A DNA stretch of 64,000 bases from Modestobacter versicolor (GCF_014195485.1 NZ_JACIBU010000001.1:2976001-3040000), one strand, 5' to 3'; counted from the first letter of the stretch, positions 32,753-41,461 are shown. The notes: a model not told the origin generated them from the sequence alone. Numbers and translations are program-made.

Positions 32753-33793
32753 TCAGCGGCGGGCGGCGAGCACCCGGGCGGCCTCCCGGTCGGCGGCGGT
32801 GTTGACCACGCCGGCCCGCGAGCCGCGCAGCTTCGCCGCGATGTGCTCCCCGATCGTCACCGGCAGGTACCGCGGCTCCTCGCCGGGCGCGAGGCACTCC
32901 GGCAGCGGGGCGACGACCGCCTCGACGTCCCCGTCGTGGAAGAAGGCGGCCGACCGGCGCCGCTGGATCGTGCCGTCGATGATCGGCGGCTTCACCCGGT
33001 GCAGGGTCGACATCCACCGCTCGTTGGTCAGCCGGGCGGTGACGTCGCCCAGGTTGACCAGCAGCGCGCCGTCCGCGGGCACGACGTCGTGCCAGCCGCC
33101 GTCCGTACCGAGCACCTGCAGGCCGGCCACCTGGTCGGCCCACAGCACGGTGACGATCCCGTAGTCGGTGTGCTCGCCCATCCCGGTGAGGTCGCCGTCC
33201 AGCCGCACGGTGCCCTCGGGCAGCGCGTAGTTGTTCATCCGGAGCACGTCGAGCGAGTGGTCGGTGATCCGCGCGAAGAAGTCCGGTGCCAGGCCCAGCG
33301 CGTCGGCGAAGACCCGGGTGAGCGTGCGCGCGACCCGGCCGGCCTCGGCGGACCAGGCCTCGACGGCGGGCCGGAAGCCGGCGACGTCGGGCCAGGTGTT
33401 CTCCGCGTAGTCGGGCTGGGGCAGGCCCGGGGCGTGCGGGTAGCTCGCCTGGGAGGCGCCGACGTTGAACGCCTCGAAGAAGTCGTTCATCCGGGTGGCG
33501 GCCTCGACCCCGAGGGACAGCGACAGCGACTCGCTCTTCGGCGGGCTGTAGCCGCGGTTGACCTCGGGCGGGGTGCGCCAGGCGTTCTTCACCTCGAGCG
33601 GCTGGGCGAAGAACGCGTCCATCGCCCCGGCCAGGCCGTCGGCGACCGCGGCCGGCACGCCGTGACCGACCACCTGGATGAAGCCGACCGTGCGGCAGGC
33701 CTCGTCCAGGGCGGCGGCGACGGCGGCGCGTTCCCCGGGTGACCCGTCGCGCACGTAGGCGGAGACGTCGACGACCGGGACGGCGAAGCTCAT
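32753..33793 (-). CDS. Isopenicillin N synthase-like 2-oxoglutarate/Fe(II) oxygenase
   Basis: A 346-residue protein of the IPNS/2OG-oxygenase family. It has the N-terminal DIOX_N region (VPVVDVSAY to GFIQVVGHGVP), the iron ligands His-x-Asp in GEHTDYGIVTVL and the distal His in MSTLHRVKPP, and RRRSAAFFH, whose Arg-x-Ser binds 2-oxoglutarate. The substrate is not predictable. Family members hydroxylate amino acids, plant hormones and, in fungi, thymine. It is monocistronic between LCP and Ohr genes. Given the neighbouring pyrimidine-type ring genes, a nucleobase substrate is one possibility, but the shared promoter element is absent here. Confidence 0.85.
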   Translation of the reverse strand: MSFAVPVVDVSAYVRDGSPGERAAVAAALDEACRTVGFIQVVGHGVPAAVADGLAGAMDAFFAQPLEVKNAWRTPPEVNRGYSPPKSESLSLSLGVEAATRMNDFFEAFNVGASQASYPHAPGLPQPDYAENTWPDVAGFRPAVEAWSAEAGRVARTLTRVFADALGLAPDFFARITDHSLDVLRMNNYALPEGTVRLDGDLTGMGEHTDYGIVTVLWADQVAGLQVLGTDGGWHDVVPADGALLVNLGDVTARLTNERWMSTLHRVKPPIIDGTIQRRRSAAFFHDGDVEAVVAPLPECLAPGEEPRYLPVTIGEHIAAKLRGSRAGVVNTAADREAARVLAARR

Positions 33794-33832
33794 GCGCGCA
33801 GCCTGCCGTCCCGACGTTGCCGCCGTGTTGCC

Positions 33833-34255
33833 TCAGGCGACGGTCGTCTCCAGGGTCACCGGGACGTTGCCGCGGGTGGCGTTGGAGTACGGGCAGACCT
33901 GGTGCGCGGCCGCCACCAGCTGCTCCGCCGTCGGCTGGTCGATGCCGCCGAGCTCGACGTGCAGGGTGATCTCCAGCCCGAAGCCCCCGGAACCGTCCGG
34001 GCCGATGCCCACCTCGGCGGTGACCCCGGCGTCGACGATCGGCGCCTTCTGCTTGCGGGCCACCAGCTTCAGCGCGGACAGGAAGCAGGCCGCGTAGCCG
34101 GCGGCGAAGAGCTGCTCGGGGTTGGTGGCGCCACCCTCGCCGCCCATCTCCTTGGGCGTCGCGAGGTCGAGGTCGATGAGCCCGTCGGACGAGCGGGTGT
34201 GGCCGTTGCGGCCGTCACCGGTGGCGGTGGCGACGGCGGTGTAGACGCTGGGCAT
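33833..34255 (-). CDS. ohr: Organic hydroperoxide resistance protein (Ohr)
   Basis: A 140-residue OsmC/Ohr protein with ATG 34255 preceded by GGAGG at good distance. The two active cysteines are in place: YAACFLSALKLVA (about residue 61) and VCPYSNATRGNVPV (about 125), the Ohr-type rather than OsmC-type context. It starts MPSVYTAVATATGDGRNGH, as usual for Ohr. The protein is a lipoyl-dependent thiol peroxidase that reduces organic hydroperoxides. No OhrR regulator gene is adjacent. Confidence 0.95.
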   Translation of the reverse strand: MPSVYTAVATATGDGRNGHTRSSDGLIDLDLATPKEMGGEGGATNPEQLFAAGYAACFLSALKLVARKQKAPIVDAGVTAEVGIGPDGSGGFGLEITLHVELGGIDQPTAEQLVAAAHQVCPYSNATRGNVPVTLETTVA

Positions 34256-34337
34256 CAGGGGGACCTCCGGAGGATCGGGGACGACCCACCCTCGGTACCC
34301 CGCGACGGCCGCCCAGACGACGACCCGCGTCACACCG

Positions 34338-35117
34338 TCAGGGCAGGATCGCGTCGACGTACCCGCCGTCCACCCGCAGCGCGCCGCCGGTGGTCGCCGA
34401 CGCCAGCGGGCTGGCCAGGTAGACGCACATGTTCGCGATCTCCTCCGGCTCGATCAGCCGCTGCAGCAGCGACTGCGGGCGGTGCAGCCGCATGAACTCG
34501 TGCTGGGCCTCGTCCCAGGCCAGCTCGTCGCCGACGAGGGAGCGGACGAAGTCCTCCACACCACCGGTGTGGGTCGGGCCGGCGATCACCGAGTTCACCG
34601 TCACCCCGGAACCGGCCGCCTCCTTGGCGAACCCGCGGGAGACCGCGAGCAGTGCGGTCTTGGACATCCCGTAGTGGATCATCTCGGCGGGGACGACGAC
34701 GGCGGAGTCGCTGGCGATGTACTGGACGCGCCCCCAGCCCCGGTCCCGCATGCCGGGCAGGTAGGCCCGGGTCAGCCGGACGGCGGTCAGCACGTTGGTC
34801 TCGAAGTAGGGGCGCCACTCGTCGTCGGTGATCTCCAGGGCGGGCTGCGCGCCGAAGATGCCCAGGTTGTTGACCAGGACGTCGACGTCGGGCACGGCCG
34901 CCAGCAGCGCCGCCGTCCCCTCGTCGCTGACGACGTCGCCGGCCACGGTGGTGACCTCCCCGTCGATCCCGGCCGCCGCGGCCTCGAGCCTGCCGGGGTC
35001 GCGGCCGGTGAGGACGACGGAGGCGCCGGCCCGGGCGAGGCCGGTAGCGATGGCCAGCCCGATGCCCTGCGAGGAGCCGGTGACGAGGGCGCGCTTGCCG
35101 GTGAGGTCGATGTGCAC
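34338..35117 (-). CDS. Short-chain dehydrogenase/reductase
   Basis: A 259-residue classical SDR. The NAD(P) motif is TGSSQGIGLAIA (15-26), with NNLG near 87 and the catalytic YxxxK in MIHYGMSKTALL (about 150-154) after the serine in YIASDSAV. GRDPGRLE after the second strand suggests NADP preference. The start is uncertain: GTG 35117 gives the usual N-terminus (VHIDLTGKRALVTG) without a clear ribosome site. The C-terminal GGALRVDGGYVDAIL is typical. The substrate is unknown and the neighbours give no pathway. Confidence 0.88.
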   Translation of the reverse strand: MHIDLTGKRALVTGSSQGIGLAIATGLARAGASVVLTGRDPGRLEAAAAGIDGEVTTVAGDVVSDEGTAALLAAVPDVDVLVNNLGIFGAQPALEITDDEWRPYFETNVLTAVRLTRAYLPGMRDRGWGRVQYIASDSAVVVPAEMIHYGMSKTALLAVSRGFAKEAAGSGVTVNSVIAGPTHTGGVEDFVRSLVGDELAWDEAQHEFMRLHRPQSLLQRLIEPEEIANMCVYLASPLASATTGGALRVDGGYVDAILP

Positions 35118-35243
35118 GTGGGGGTGCAAGGCGGGCGGGTGGTGCGGTGTTCCGTTGCGCCACACCAGCGTGAGCGGGTGGTTCCTCTAGGTTGTCAGCG
35201 GGTCCGGGGGTGGCCCGCGCCCGGCCGGACGAGGAGCACAGCG

Positions 35244-36347
35244 GTGAGCAGGTCGAGGCGGCTGCAGCGGGTGATGCCCGCAGCTGTGCTGGCGGCGATC
35301 GTCCTCGCCGACCTGCTCGTCGGGCGCGGCCAGTCGGTGATCGGGCTGCTGACCATGCCGCCGCTGCTGGCCGCGACCGCGCTGGGACGCAGGGCCACGA
35401 TCGGCTACGGGCTCCTCGGTTTCACCGCTGCCGTCCTCATCGGCCTCTACGACGACCAGTACAGCGACGCCCGGGTGACCGCCCAGACCATCAGGCTGCT
35501 GGGGATCACCGTGGCGACGGCGCTCGCGGTCGCCGCCTGCACGCTGCGGCTGCGCCGGGAGACCCGGCTCGCCGAGCTCCGCGCCGAGGCCGCGGCCACC
35601 GAGGCCGTGCTGGCGACCGCCGAGTCGTTGCAGCTGAGCCTGCTCGGCGACCCGCCGCAGGTGGCGCCGCTGGAGTCGACGGTGCGCTACCTGCCGGCCA
35701 GCCGGCACGCCCAGGTCGGCGGCGACTGGTACGACGCGTTCACCCTGCCCGAGGGGACCACCATGCTGGTCATCGGCGACGTGGCCGGCCACGACGCCCC
35801 GGCCGCGGCGACGATGGCCCAGGTGCGCGGGATGCTGCGCGCCATCGCCCAGGCCACCGGGGGCTCCCCCGCCACCGTGCTGGACACCCTGGACCAGGTG
35901 CTGACCGACCTCGGGCTGCACACCCTGGTCACCGTCGTCGTGGCCGCCGTCGACCGGGACGCGGACGGCGCGGTGCTGCGCTGGTCCAACGCCGGCCACC
36001 CGCCGCCGCTGCTGGCCCGCGCCGGCGGCGGCGTCGAACTGCTGGCCCGCACGCCCGAGCGGGTGCTGGGTGTGGCCCCGGGCGCGCACCGAACCGACCA
36101 CGAGCTGCCGCTGCTCCCCGGCGACACGCTGCTCCTCTACACCGACGGGCTGGTGGAGCGGCGCGGTGCCCCGCTGGACGACGGGTTCGCCTGGCTGGCC
36201 GGCGCGTGGGAGGCCACCGGCGGCGAGCCGCTGGACCGGCGGTGCGACGAGCTGCTGGCGGAGCTGGGCGGTCGGGTGGACGACGACGTGGCGCTGCTCG
36301 CCGTCCGGCTGCCCACCGCGGTGCCGGCTCAGCCCGGGGCGCGGTAG
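35244..36347 (+). CDS. Membrane PP2C-type (SpoIIE/RsbU) phosphatase
   Basis: A 367-residue protein. Residues 10-110 contain about four membrane segments (VLAAIVLADLLVG, SVIGLLTMPPLLAATAL, IGYGLLGFTAAVLIGLY, ITVATALAVAACTL). A linker helix (ESLQLSLLGDPP) leads into a SpoIIE phosphatase domain with metal motifs GGDWYDAF, VIGDVAGHDAPAAATMAQ, NAGHPPPLL, TDGLVERRG and DDDVALLAV. Such enzymes dephosphorylate STAS-domain anti-sigma antagonists in stress signalling. GTG 35244 has GGAG upstream. Its 3' end overlaps the end of the convergent phosphatase gene by 19 bases. Confidence 0.92.
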   Translation: MSRSRRLQRVMPAAVLAAIVLADLLVGRGQSVIGLLTMPPLLAATALGRRATIGYGLLGFTAAVLIGLYDDQYSDARVTAQTIRLLGITVATALAVAACTLRLRRETRLAELRAEAAATEAVLATAESLQLSLLGDPPQVAPLESTVRYLPASRHAQVGGDWYDAFTLPEGTTMLVIGDVAGHDAPAAATMAQVRGMLRAIAQATGGSPATVLDTLDQVLTDLGLHTLVTVVVAAVDRDADGAVLRWSNAGHPPPLLARAGGGVELLARTPERVLGVAPGAHRTDHELPLLPGDTLLLYTDGLVERRGAPLDDGFAWLAGAWEATGGEPLDRRCDELLAELGGRVDDDVALLAVRLPTAVPAQPGAR

Positions 36348-38128
36348 ACCAGGAAGGCGACGTCGTCGTCCGGGGCGTCGGCCAGCAGCTGGTCGGTGAG
36401 CAGGTCGGCGAGGGCCGAAGGGGCGAGGGCCCGCCCCTCGCAGACCGCCTCCGCCGCCCGGGCCATGCCCTGGTCGAGGTCCTCGTCGCGCCGCTCGACG
36501 AGGCCGTCGGTGTAGAGCAGCAGGGTCGATCCCGGGGCCAGGTCGACGTCCCGCTCCGGCCGCACCAGGTCGTCGACCACCGCGAGCGGCAGCGACCCGG
36601 CGGCGGTGAGGAAGCGGGAGCTGCCGTCGCGGTCGACGACGATCGCCGGCACGTGCCCGGCGCTGCTGTAGCGCAGGGTGCCGGCGGCCGGGTCGATGAC
36701 GGCGCAGAACACGGTGCTGCAGGTGGCGCCGGGCACCAGCTCGGCGAACCGGTCGAGAGCACCCAGGACGTGCCCCGGCGAGTGGCTCTCCAGCAGCAGC
36801 GCGCGGATGGCGCTGCGCAGCTGGCCCATGACGGCGGCCGCCGGCAGCCCGCGCCCGACGACGTCCCCGACGACCACGCCGTACCGCCCGCCGGGCAGGT
36901 CGACGACGTCGTACCAGTCGCCCCCCACCTCGAGGGTGCCGCTGGCCGGTTCGTAGTGGACGGCGAAGCCCTCGGGCAGCACCGTGGGCCCGAGCACGGC
37001 GCGCTGGAGGGTGACGGCGACCTCGGTGAAGAACTGGGCGCGGGCGTTGTCGAACTCGGCCCGCTCCGCCGAGCGCCGGCGCTCGGCCAGCACCGCCTGC
37101 GCATCGGACACCGCGGCAGCCACCTGCCCGGCCGCCAGGGTGAGGAAGACCCGGTACTCCTCGTCGAGCCGCAGGTGCGGGCTCGCCCCGAGCACGATCG
37201 CGCCGATGGGGGCGCCCTGCCCCGCGACGGTCAGCGGCAGCACGACCGCGGTGTCGACGTCCGCGTCGCCGACGGGGCTGGCCCCCGACCGCGTCAGCCC
37301 GGGCATGGCCGCCGCCAGGCCGGTCGTGATGACCATCGAGCGCGTCGCGATCGCCTCCCGCGCCTGTGCGGGGAAGGCGTCGGCACCCACCTCGACCGAC
37401 GGGCCCGTGCCGTAGCCGGCCACCATGGTCAGGGTGTGCCCGTCCGGCTCCAGCAGGTACACCAGCCCGAACGGCGAGTCGTCCCGGGCGTCCGCGAGCA
37501 CGTCCAGCGCCGCGGCGCACGCGTCGGTCACGCTGCCGTGCACCGACCGGGGCAGGCTCCCCAGCTGCTGCAGTACAGCCATCCGCCGGGCAGCCAGGAC
37601 CCGCTGCGTGGTCTCGACGACCGTGTCCAGGATGCCGGCCACCCGGCCGCCGGGCTCCACGACCGGGCTGAAGGAGAAGGTGAAGAACGTCTCCTCGTCG
37701 AACCCGTGCCGGCTGGTGAGGAGCAGGAGGTCCTCGCTGAACGTCGGCGCCCCGGCGTGGACCTGCTCGACCATGCCGCGGAGCGTCGGCCAGATGTCGG
37801 CCCAGACGTCGGAGAGGGAGCGACCGAGCGCGTACGGGTGCCGCGCACCCAGCAGCGGGGCGTAGGCGTCGTTGTAGACCATGACCAGCTCGGGGCCCCA
37901 GATGAGCAGCATCGGGAAGCGCGAGTTCAGGCAGGTGCCGACGACGGCCCGGAGGGTGTCCGACCACTGCTGGGCGGGGCCGAGCGGGGTGCTCGCCCAG
38001 TCGTGGCCGAGGGTCATCCGCTGCAGCTCGGTCCACGGCTGCACCGGGACCAGTTCGGCCAGACGCCCGTCCAGTGCCACACCCCCGTTGGCGCACGCCC
38101 CCGTCGCCCTGGTCGGCGGCGCTGCCAC
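36329..38128 (-). CDS. PAS-GAF-PP2C (SpoIIE-type) signalling phosphatase
   Basis: A 599-residue soluble protein. It has an N-terminal PAS-like domain (about 30-165: DWASTPLGPAQQWSDTLRAVV, MLLIWGPELVMVYNDAYAPLLG), a GAF domain (about 170-345: FGLVYLLEPDGHTLTMVAGYG), a short coiled linker (VLAERRRSAERAEFDNARAQFF), and a SpoIIE phosphatase domain (about 375-597: GGDWYDVVDLPGG, VGDVVGRGLPAAAVMGQLR, SAGHVPAI, TDGLVERRDEDLD, DDDVAFLVYRAP). The sensor half probably sets phosphatase activity toward an anti-anti-sigma factor. It ends inside the convergent membrane phosphatase gene. Confidence 0.92.
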   Translation of the reverse strand: MAAPPTRATGACANGGVALDGRLAELVPVQPWTELQRMTLGHDWASTPLGPAQQWSDTLRAVVGTCLNSRFPMLLIWGPELVMVYNDAYAPLLGARHPYALGRSLSDVWADIWPTLRGMVEQVHAGAPTFSEDLLLLTSRHGFDEETFFTFSFSPVVEPGGRVAGILDTVVETTQRVLAARRMAVLQQLGSLPRSVHGSVTDACAAALDVLADARDDSPFGLVYLLEPDGHTLTMVAGYGTGPSVEVGADAFPAQAREAIATRSMVITTGLAAAMPGLTRSGASPVGDADVDTAVVLPLTVAGQGAPIGAIVLGASPHLRLDEEYRVFLTLAAGQVAAAVSDAQAVLAERRRSAERAEFDNARAQFFTEVAVTLQRAVLGPTVLPEGFAVHYEPASGTLEVGGDWYDVVDLPGGRYGVVVGDVVGRGLPAAAVMGQLRSAIRALLLESHSPGHVLGALDRFAELVPGATCSTVFCAVIDPAAGTLRYSSAGHVPAIVVDRDGSSRFLTAAGSLPLAVVDDLVRPERDVDLAPGSTLLLYTDGLVERRDEDLDQGMARAAEAVCEGRALAPSALADLLTDQLLADAPDDDVAFLVYRAPG

Positions 38129-38200
38129 GTGGTCAGGCAGATCCTCCCATCCGTCGCTGGCGATGCCCTGTGGGGCACGTCGGGCTGGGCGGCCCCGGGC

Positions 38201-38467
38201 TCACCGCTCGTCGGGCGCGCGCCCCGCGTGGTCGACGAGCTGCGCGGCGCTCTCCGGCTCGCCGTGCATGCGGGCGCACGAGGCGCAGCAGAAGAAGACG
38301 CCGTCGGCCTCGACGCCGTGCCCGACCACCTTCACGCCGCAGTGCTCGCAGACCGGTGCCAGCGCGTGGATGGCGCACTCGAAGCTGTCGAAGGTGTGCG
38401 ACACCCCCGCGGTGCGCACCTCGAAGCTGAGCCGGTAGTCGTTGCCGCAGACCTCGCAGCTGGCCAT
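38201..38467 (-). CDS. Small multi-cysteine zinc-ribbon-type protein
   Basis: An 88-residue protein, ATG 38467 with GGAGGG seven bases upstream. It has several metal-binding pairs: CEVCGND (4-10), ECAIHALAPVCEHCG and FFCCASCARMHG. The sequence MASCEVCGNDYRLSFEV looks like a conserved actinobacterial single-domain zinc-ribbon or metallothionein-like protein without known function. It sits between the phosphatase gene and the DUF1116 gene, all on the minus strand; 87 bases separate it from DUF1116, so co-transcription with operon B is possible. Confidence 0.78.
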   Translation of the reverse strand: MASCEVCGNDYRLSFEVRTAGVSHTFDSFECAIHALAPVCEHCGVKVVGHGVEADGVFFCCASCARMHGEPESAAQLVDHAGRAPDER

Positions 38468-38554
38468 GGGGTCCCCCTCCGTCGACGTCGTCACGCCGCA
38501 CTACCCGGTGGCCGAGCTCGCACCCCCGCACCCCGAAGATGGCCATCTCCGGGG

Positions 38555-39970
38555 TCAGGAGGCGGCGCGGGACTCCTCGGCGAGGGCGGCCAGCGCCTGC
38601 TCGAAGCACTGCTGCGGCGGCTGCACCAGGCCCGCACCGACCTGACCGGTGCCGGCGACCCGGCCGGCCATCCCGGTGTTGATCTGCGGCAGCCAGCCGG
38701 TGCGGGCGACCTTGAGGACGTCGATCCCGGTCGGTGACCCGCGGAAGCCCATGATCGGGATCTGCATGGCCGGGTTCTCGGCCAGCGTCAGCTGGTACAT
38801 CCGCTCGGTGGTGGCCAGCGCGTCGGGGACGGTGCCGCCGACGAACCGGACGATCGCCGGGGCGGCGGCCATGGAGAACCCGCCGACGCCGTAGGTCTCC
38901 ATGATCGCGGAGTCGCCGATGTCGGGGTTGGCGTCCTCGGGGCCGTAGTCGCCGAGGAACAGCCCGACCGGGGTGTTGGCCGGCCCGGTGAACCAGCGGT
39001 CGCCGGTGCCGGCGGTCTGGATGCCGAACTCCGTGCCGTTGCGCGACATCACGGTGAGCATCGTCGAGCCGGGCACGCCGCGGGCGGCGTCCATGGCGAG
39101 CTTGGCGGTGGGCATGCCGAGGTTGAGGAAGAAGTGCTCGTTGCCGCCGATGAAGCGCAGCACCTCGGCGATGTCGGACGACGGGGCGTCGACGGCGACG
39201 ATCGACGGGGAGAGCTCGCGCAGCGCCATGAGCGAGCCTGCGCGGTTGCGGTTGTGCCCCTCGTCGCCCATCTGCAGCATCTGGGCCAGGATCGCCTTCA
39301 CGTCCAGCGGCTCGGTGCGCGAGCGCACGGCCTGCTGCAGCACCGGCCCGAGGACGTCGCGCATCCAGGCCAGCCGGGTCAGCACCTCCTCGTTGAAGGC
39401 GCCCATCCGCAGCACCTTGCCCAGGCCCTCGTTGAGGTTGCACCAGGCCTGCGCCCCGGTGGCGGGGTCCTGCAGGCACCACATCCACATCGACGGGCTG
39501 GTCACCCCGGCCATCGGCCCGACGGTGCGGTGGTGGTGGCACGGGTCGAGGGCGACCTCCCCGGCGGCGAGCACCCGTTCGGCGTCCTCGACGTCGGTGG
39601 CCCAGCCCTCGAAGAGGCAGGCGCCGATGAGCGCGCCGCGCATCGGGCCGGACGCGTTCTCCCAGGTCAGCGGCGGTCCGGAGTGCAGCAGCAGCCGGTC
39701 GGGCAGGTCGAGCACCTCGCGGGCCGGCCGGACGTCGACCAGCACCGAGCCCGCCGCGAGCACCCGCTCCACGGCGACCCGGTTGGCCGGGGCGCGCCGC
39801 GGGTCGAGCGCGAGCTGGGCGAGGTCGTCGGCGCTGCCGAAGCCCGGCGGGCGCCAGTCGACGTGGGTGACCGCCGTGCCCTGGTCGCGCAGCGCGGCGG
39901 AGAAGACCTCCACCCCGGCGGCGACGATCGACGGCGGGGCGGCGAGCAGACCGCCGAGGGGCTCAGACAT
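38555..39970 (-). CDS. DUF1116 protein, homologue of oxamate transcarbamylase subunit AllG (YlbE)
   Basis: A 471-residue protein of the DUF1116 family. Typical stretches: MRGALIGACLFEGWATDVEDAE, DPCHHHRTVGPMAGVTSPSMWMW, NEGLGKVLRMGAFNEEVLTRL and MSRNGTEFGIQ. In E. coli the homologue YlbE/AllG works with FdrA/AllF and YlbF/AllH as a transcarbamylase that splits oxalurate with phosphate into oxamate and carbamoyl phosphate. The gene starts 8 bases inside the end of the fdrA-like gene, so both are coupled. An AllH (DUF2877) gene is not seen in the window. The true substrate here may be another ureido acid. Confidence 0.88.
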   Translation of the reverse strand: MSEPLGGLLAAPPSIVAAGVEVFSAALRDQGTAVTHVDWRPPGFGSADDLAQLALDPRRAPANRVAVERVLAAGSVLVDVRPAREVLDLPDRLLLHSGPPLTWENASGPMRGALIGACLFEGWATDVEDAERVLAAGEVALDPCHHHRTVGPMAGVTSPSMWMWCLQDPATGAQAWCNLNEGLGKVLRMGAFNEEVLTRLAWMRDVLGPVLQQAVRSRTEPLDVKAILAQMLQMGDEGHNRNRAGSLMALRELSPSIVAVDAPSSDIAEVLRFIGGNEHFFLNLGMPTAKLAMDAARGVPGSTMLTVMSRNGTEFGIQTAGTGDRWFTGPANTPVGLFLGDYGPEDANPDIGDSAIMETYGVGGFSMAAAPAIVRFVGGTVPDALATTERMYQLTLAENPAMQIPIMGFRGSPTGIDVLKVARTGWLPQINTGMAGRVAGTGQVGAGLVQPPQQCFEQALAALAEESRAAS

Positions 39971-41423
39971 CGCTCTCTCCGATCAGCGACAGGGCGTACC
40001 GGGCGGCGGCGGCGTTGCTCGCGAAGACCGCGGCGCCGGCCTCGGCGAGGGCGTCGGCCTGGCGGGACCAGCCCTGCGGGTCGGCCTCGGTGCCGACCAG
40101 CGCGACGACGGCGGGCAGGCCGGCCGCCCGCAGCGCGGGCACCAGGCTGTGCGCCGGGTCGGGGTCCGAGCCGTGGCCCAGGACGACGTCGAGCAGCAGG
40201 ACGGCGGGCTCGCGGCCGGCGGCGAGGTTGCTGATCGCCTCCAGCCGCAACGTCGGGTCGATCATCGGGTGCGCGCGGCCCACGGTCAGCGCGTCGTCGC
40301 CGAAGTCGATGACCACGTGGCCGCGTGCCCGCAGGTCGGTGCCCAGGTCGAGCTCGGGGCGCAGCGGGGTGTTCGACCGGATGTCGCCCAGCACGGGTGC
40401 CGCGATGAGCATGGCCTCGTCGGCGAGGGTGCCGCCGGAGTAGAACCCCTTGAGCACGGCACCGGGCGGGACGGCGTCGGCGGTGCCCGGACGGCTCGGC
40501 CACTCCGGGACGGCGACGCCCAGGTCGCCCAGCAGGGCCTCGACCGCGGCGGTGAGGTCGGGCTGCTCGGCGCTGAGGACGGCGGAGCGGACCGGCACGG
40601 ACAGCCCGGCCGCCGCCTGCTGCACCCGCTCGGCGACGTCCGGCGCCGGGGGCTTGGAGACCAGCAGCACCCGCTCGGTGGCCGGGTCGGCGTCGAGCGC
40701 GGCGAGGGCGTCCAGGGTGGCCAGCCCGCCGACGGCGGCGGAGAGGTCGCGGCCACCGACGCCGAGCACGTGGGAGACGCCGACGCCGGCTGCGTCCAGC
40801 AGGCTGCTGACCTGCTGGGCGCCGGTGCCGCTCGCGGCGACCAGGCCGACCGGGCCGCGCCGGACGACGTTGGCGAAGCCGAGCGCGACGCCGGAGACGA
40901 TCGCGGTGCCGCAGTCGGGCCCCATGACCAGCACGCCGGCGTCGTGGGCCGCCTGCTTGAGCGCGATCTCCTGCTCGACCGGTACGCCGTCGCTGAACAC
41001 CAGCACCGAGCGGCCGGCGGCGATCGCGTCGGCGGCCTCGGCGGCCGCGTACGGGCCCGGGACGCTGATGATCGCCAGGGTGGGATCGGGGGCGTCGACC
41101 AGGCCGGCGCCGATGGTGCGGGGCGGGATGGTCTGCGCGTCGCCGGCCTTCTCGCGGTGGGCCAGGGCGGCCTCGACGGCGGCGACCGCGGCGGTCAGCT
41201 CGGCGTCGTCGGTGGCGGTGAGCGCGATGAGCAGCTGGTCGGGCTTGGGGTCGCCGTCCGGGGCGAGGCCCATGCCGGCGGCGAGCTCGAGGTTCAGCGG
41301 CGTCGCCATCGCGACCAGCACGGCGCTGACGCCGGGCCGGTCGCCGATCTCGCGGCTGACCTGCATCAACCGGACGGAGTCGGCGTAGACGCCACTGCGC
41401 AGGGAGACGTGCCGGGGGTTCAC
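39963..41423 (-). CDS. fdrA: FdrA-family protein, homologue of oxamate transcarbamylase subunit AllF
   Basis: A 486-residue protein with the succinyl-CoA-synthetase-like fold of FdrA. Visible stretches: SLRSGVYADSVRLMQVSREI at the N-terminus, GLVAASGTGAQQVSSLLDAAGVG, VMGPDCGTAIVSG, LKGFYSGGTLADEAMLI, VIDFGDDALTVGRAHPMIDPTLR and LLLDVVLGHGSDPDP. It is the first gene of operon B. The GTG start has no ribosome site and lies 8 bases after a TAGCGT -10, so the mRNA is probably leaderless. The shared 10-mer TCACCGCTAA sits upstream at the -35 position. Together with DUF1116 it would form carbamoyl phosphate for the carbamate kinase of operon A. Confidence 0.9.
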   Translation of the reverse strand: MNPRHVSLRSGVYADSVRLMQVSREIGDRPGVSAVLVAMATPLNLELAAGMGLAPDGDPKPDQLLIALTATDDAELTAAVAAVEAALAHREKAGDAQTIPPRTIGAGLVDAPDPTLAIISVPGPYAAAEAADAIAAGRSVLVFSDGVPVEQEIALKQAAHDAGVLVMGPDCGTAIVSGVALGFANVVRRGPVGLVAASGTGAQQVSSLLDAAGVGVSHVLGVGGRDLSAAVGGLATLDALAALDADPATERVLLVSKPPAPDVAERVQQAAAGLSVPVRSAVLSAEQPDLTAAVEALLGDLGVAVPEWPSRPGTADAVPPGAVLKGFYSGGTLADEAMLIAAPVLGDIRSNTPLRPELDLGTDLRARGHVVIDFGDDALTVGRAHPMIDPTLRLEAISNLAAGREPAVLLLDVVLGHGSDPDPAHSLVPALRAAGLPAVVALVGTEADPQGWSRQADALAEAGAAVFASNAAAARYALSLIGESDV

Positions 41424-41431
41424 CCCGCGGG

Positions 41432-41461
41432 ACGCTACCGGAGAAGGCCTCTTAGCGGTGA
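41432..41461 (-). promoter_or_regulatory. Operon B promoter with TCACCGCTAA element
   Basis: On the minus strand TCACCGCTAA (41461-41452) is followed after 14 bases by TAGCGT (41437-41432), then 8 bases to the GTG of the fdrA-like gene. Element, spacing and lack of a leader mirror the carbamate kinase promoter at 28993-29021. Confidence 0.65.

Noticed and set aside
35192-38737. Open frame of 1181 codons on the plus strand
   Set aside because: Antisense or shifted relative to two SpoIIE phosphatases, the zinc-ribbon gene and DUF1116; no recognisable protein features.
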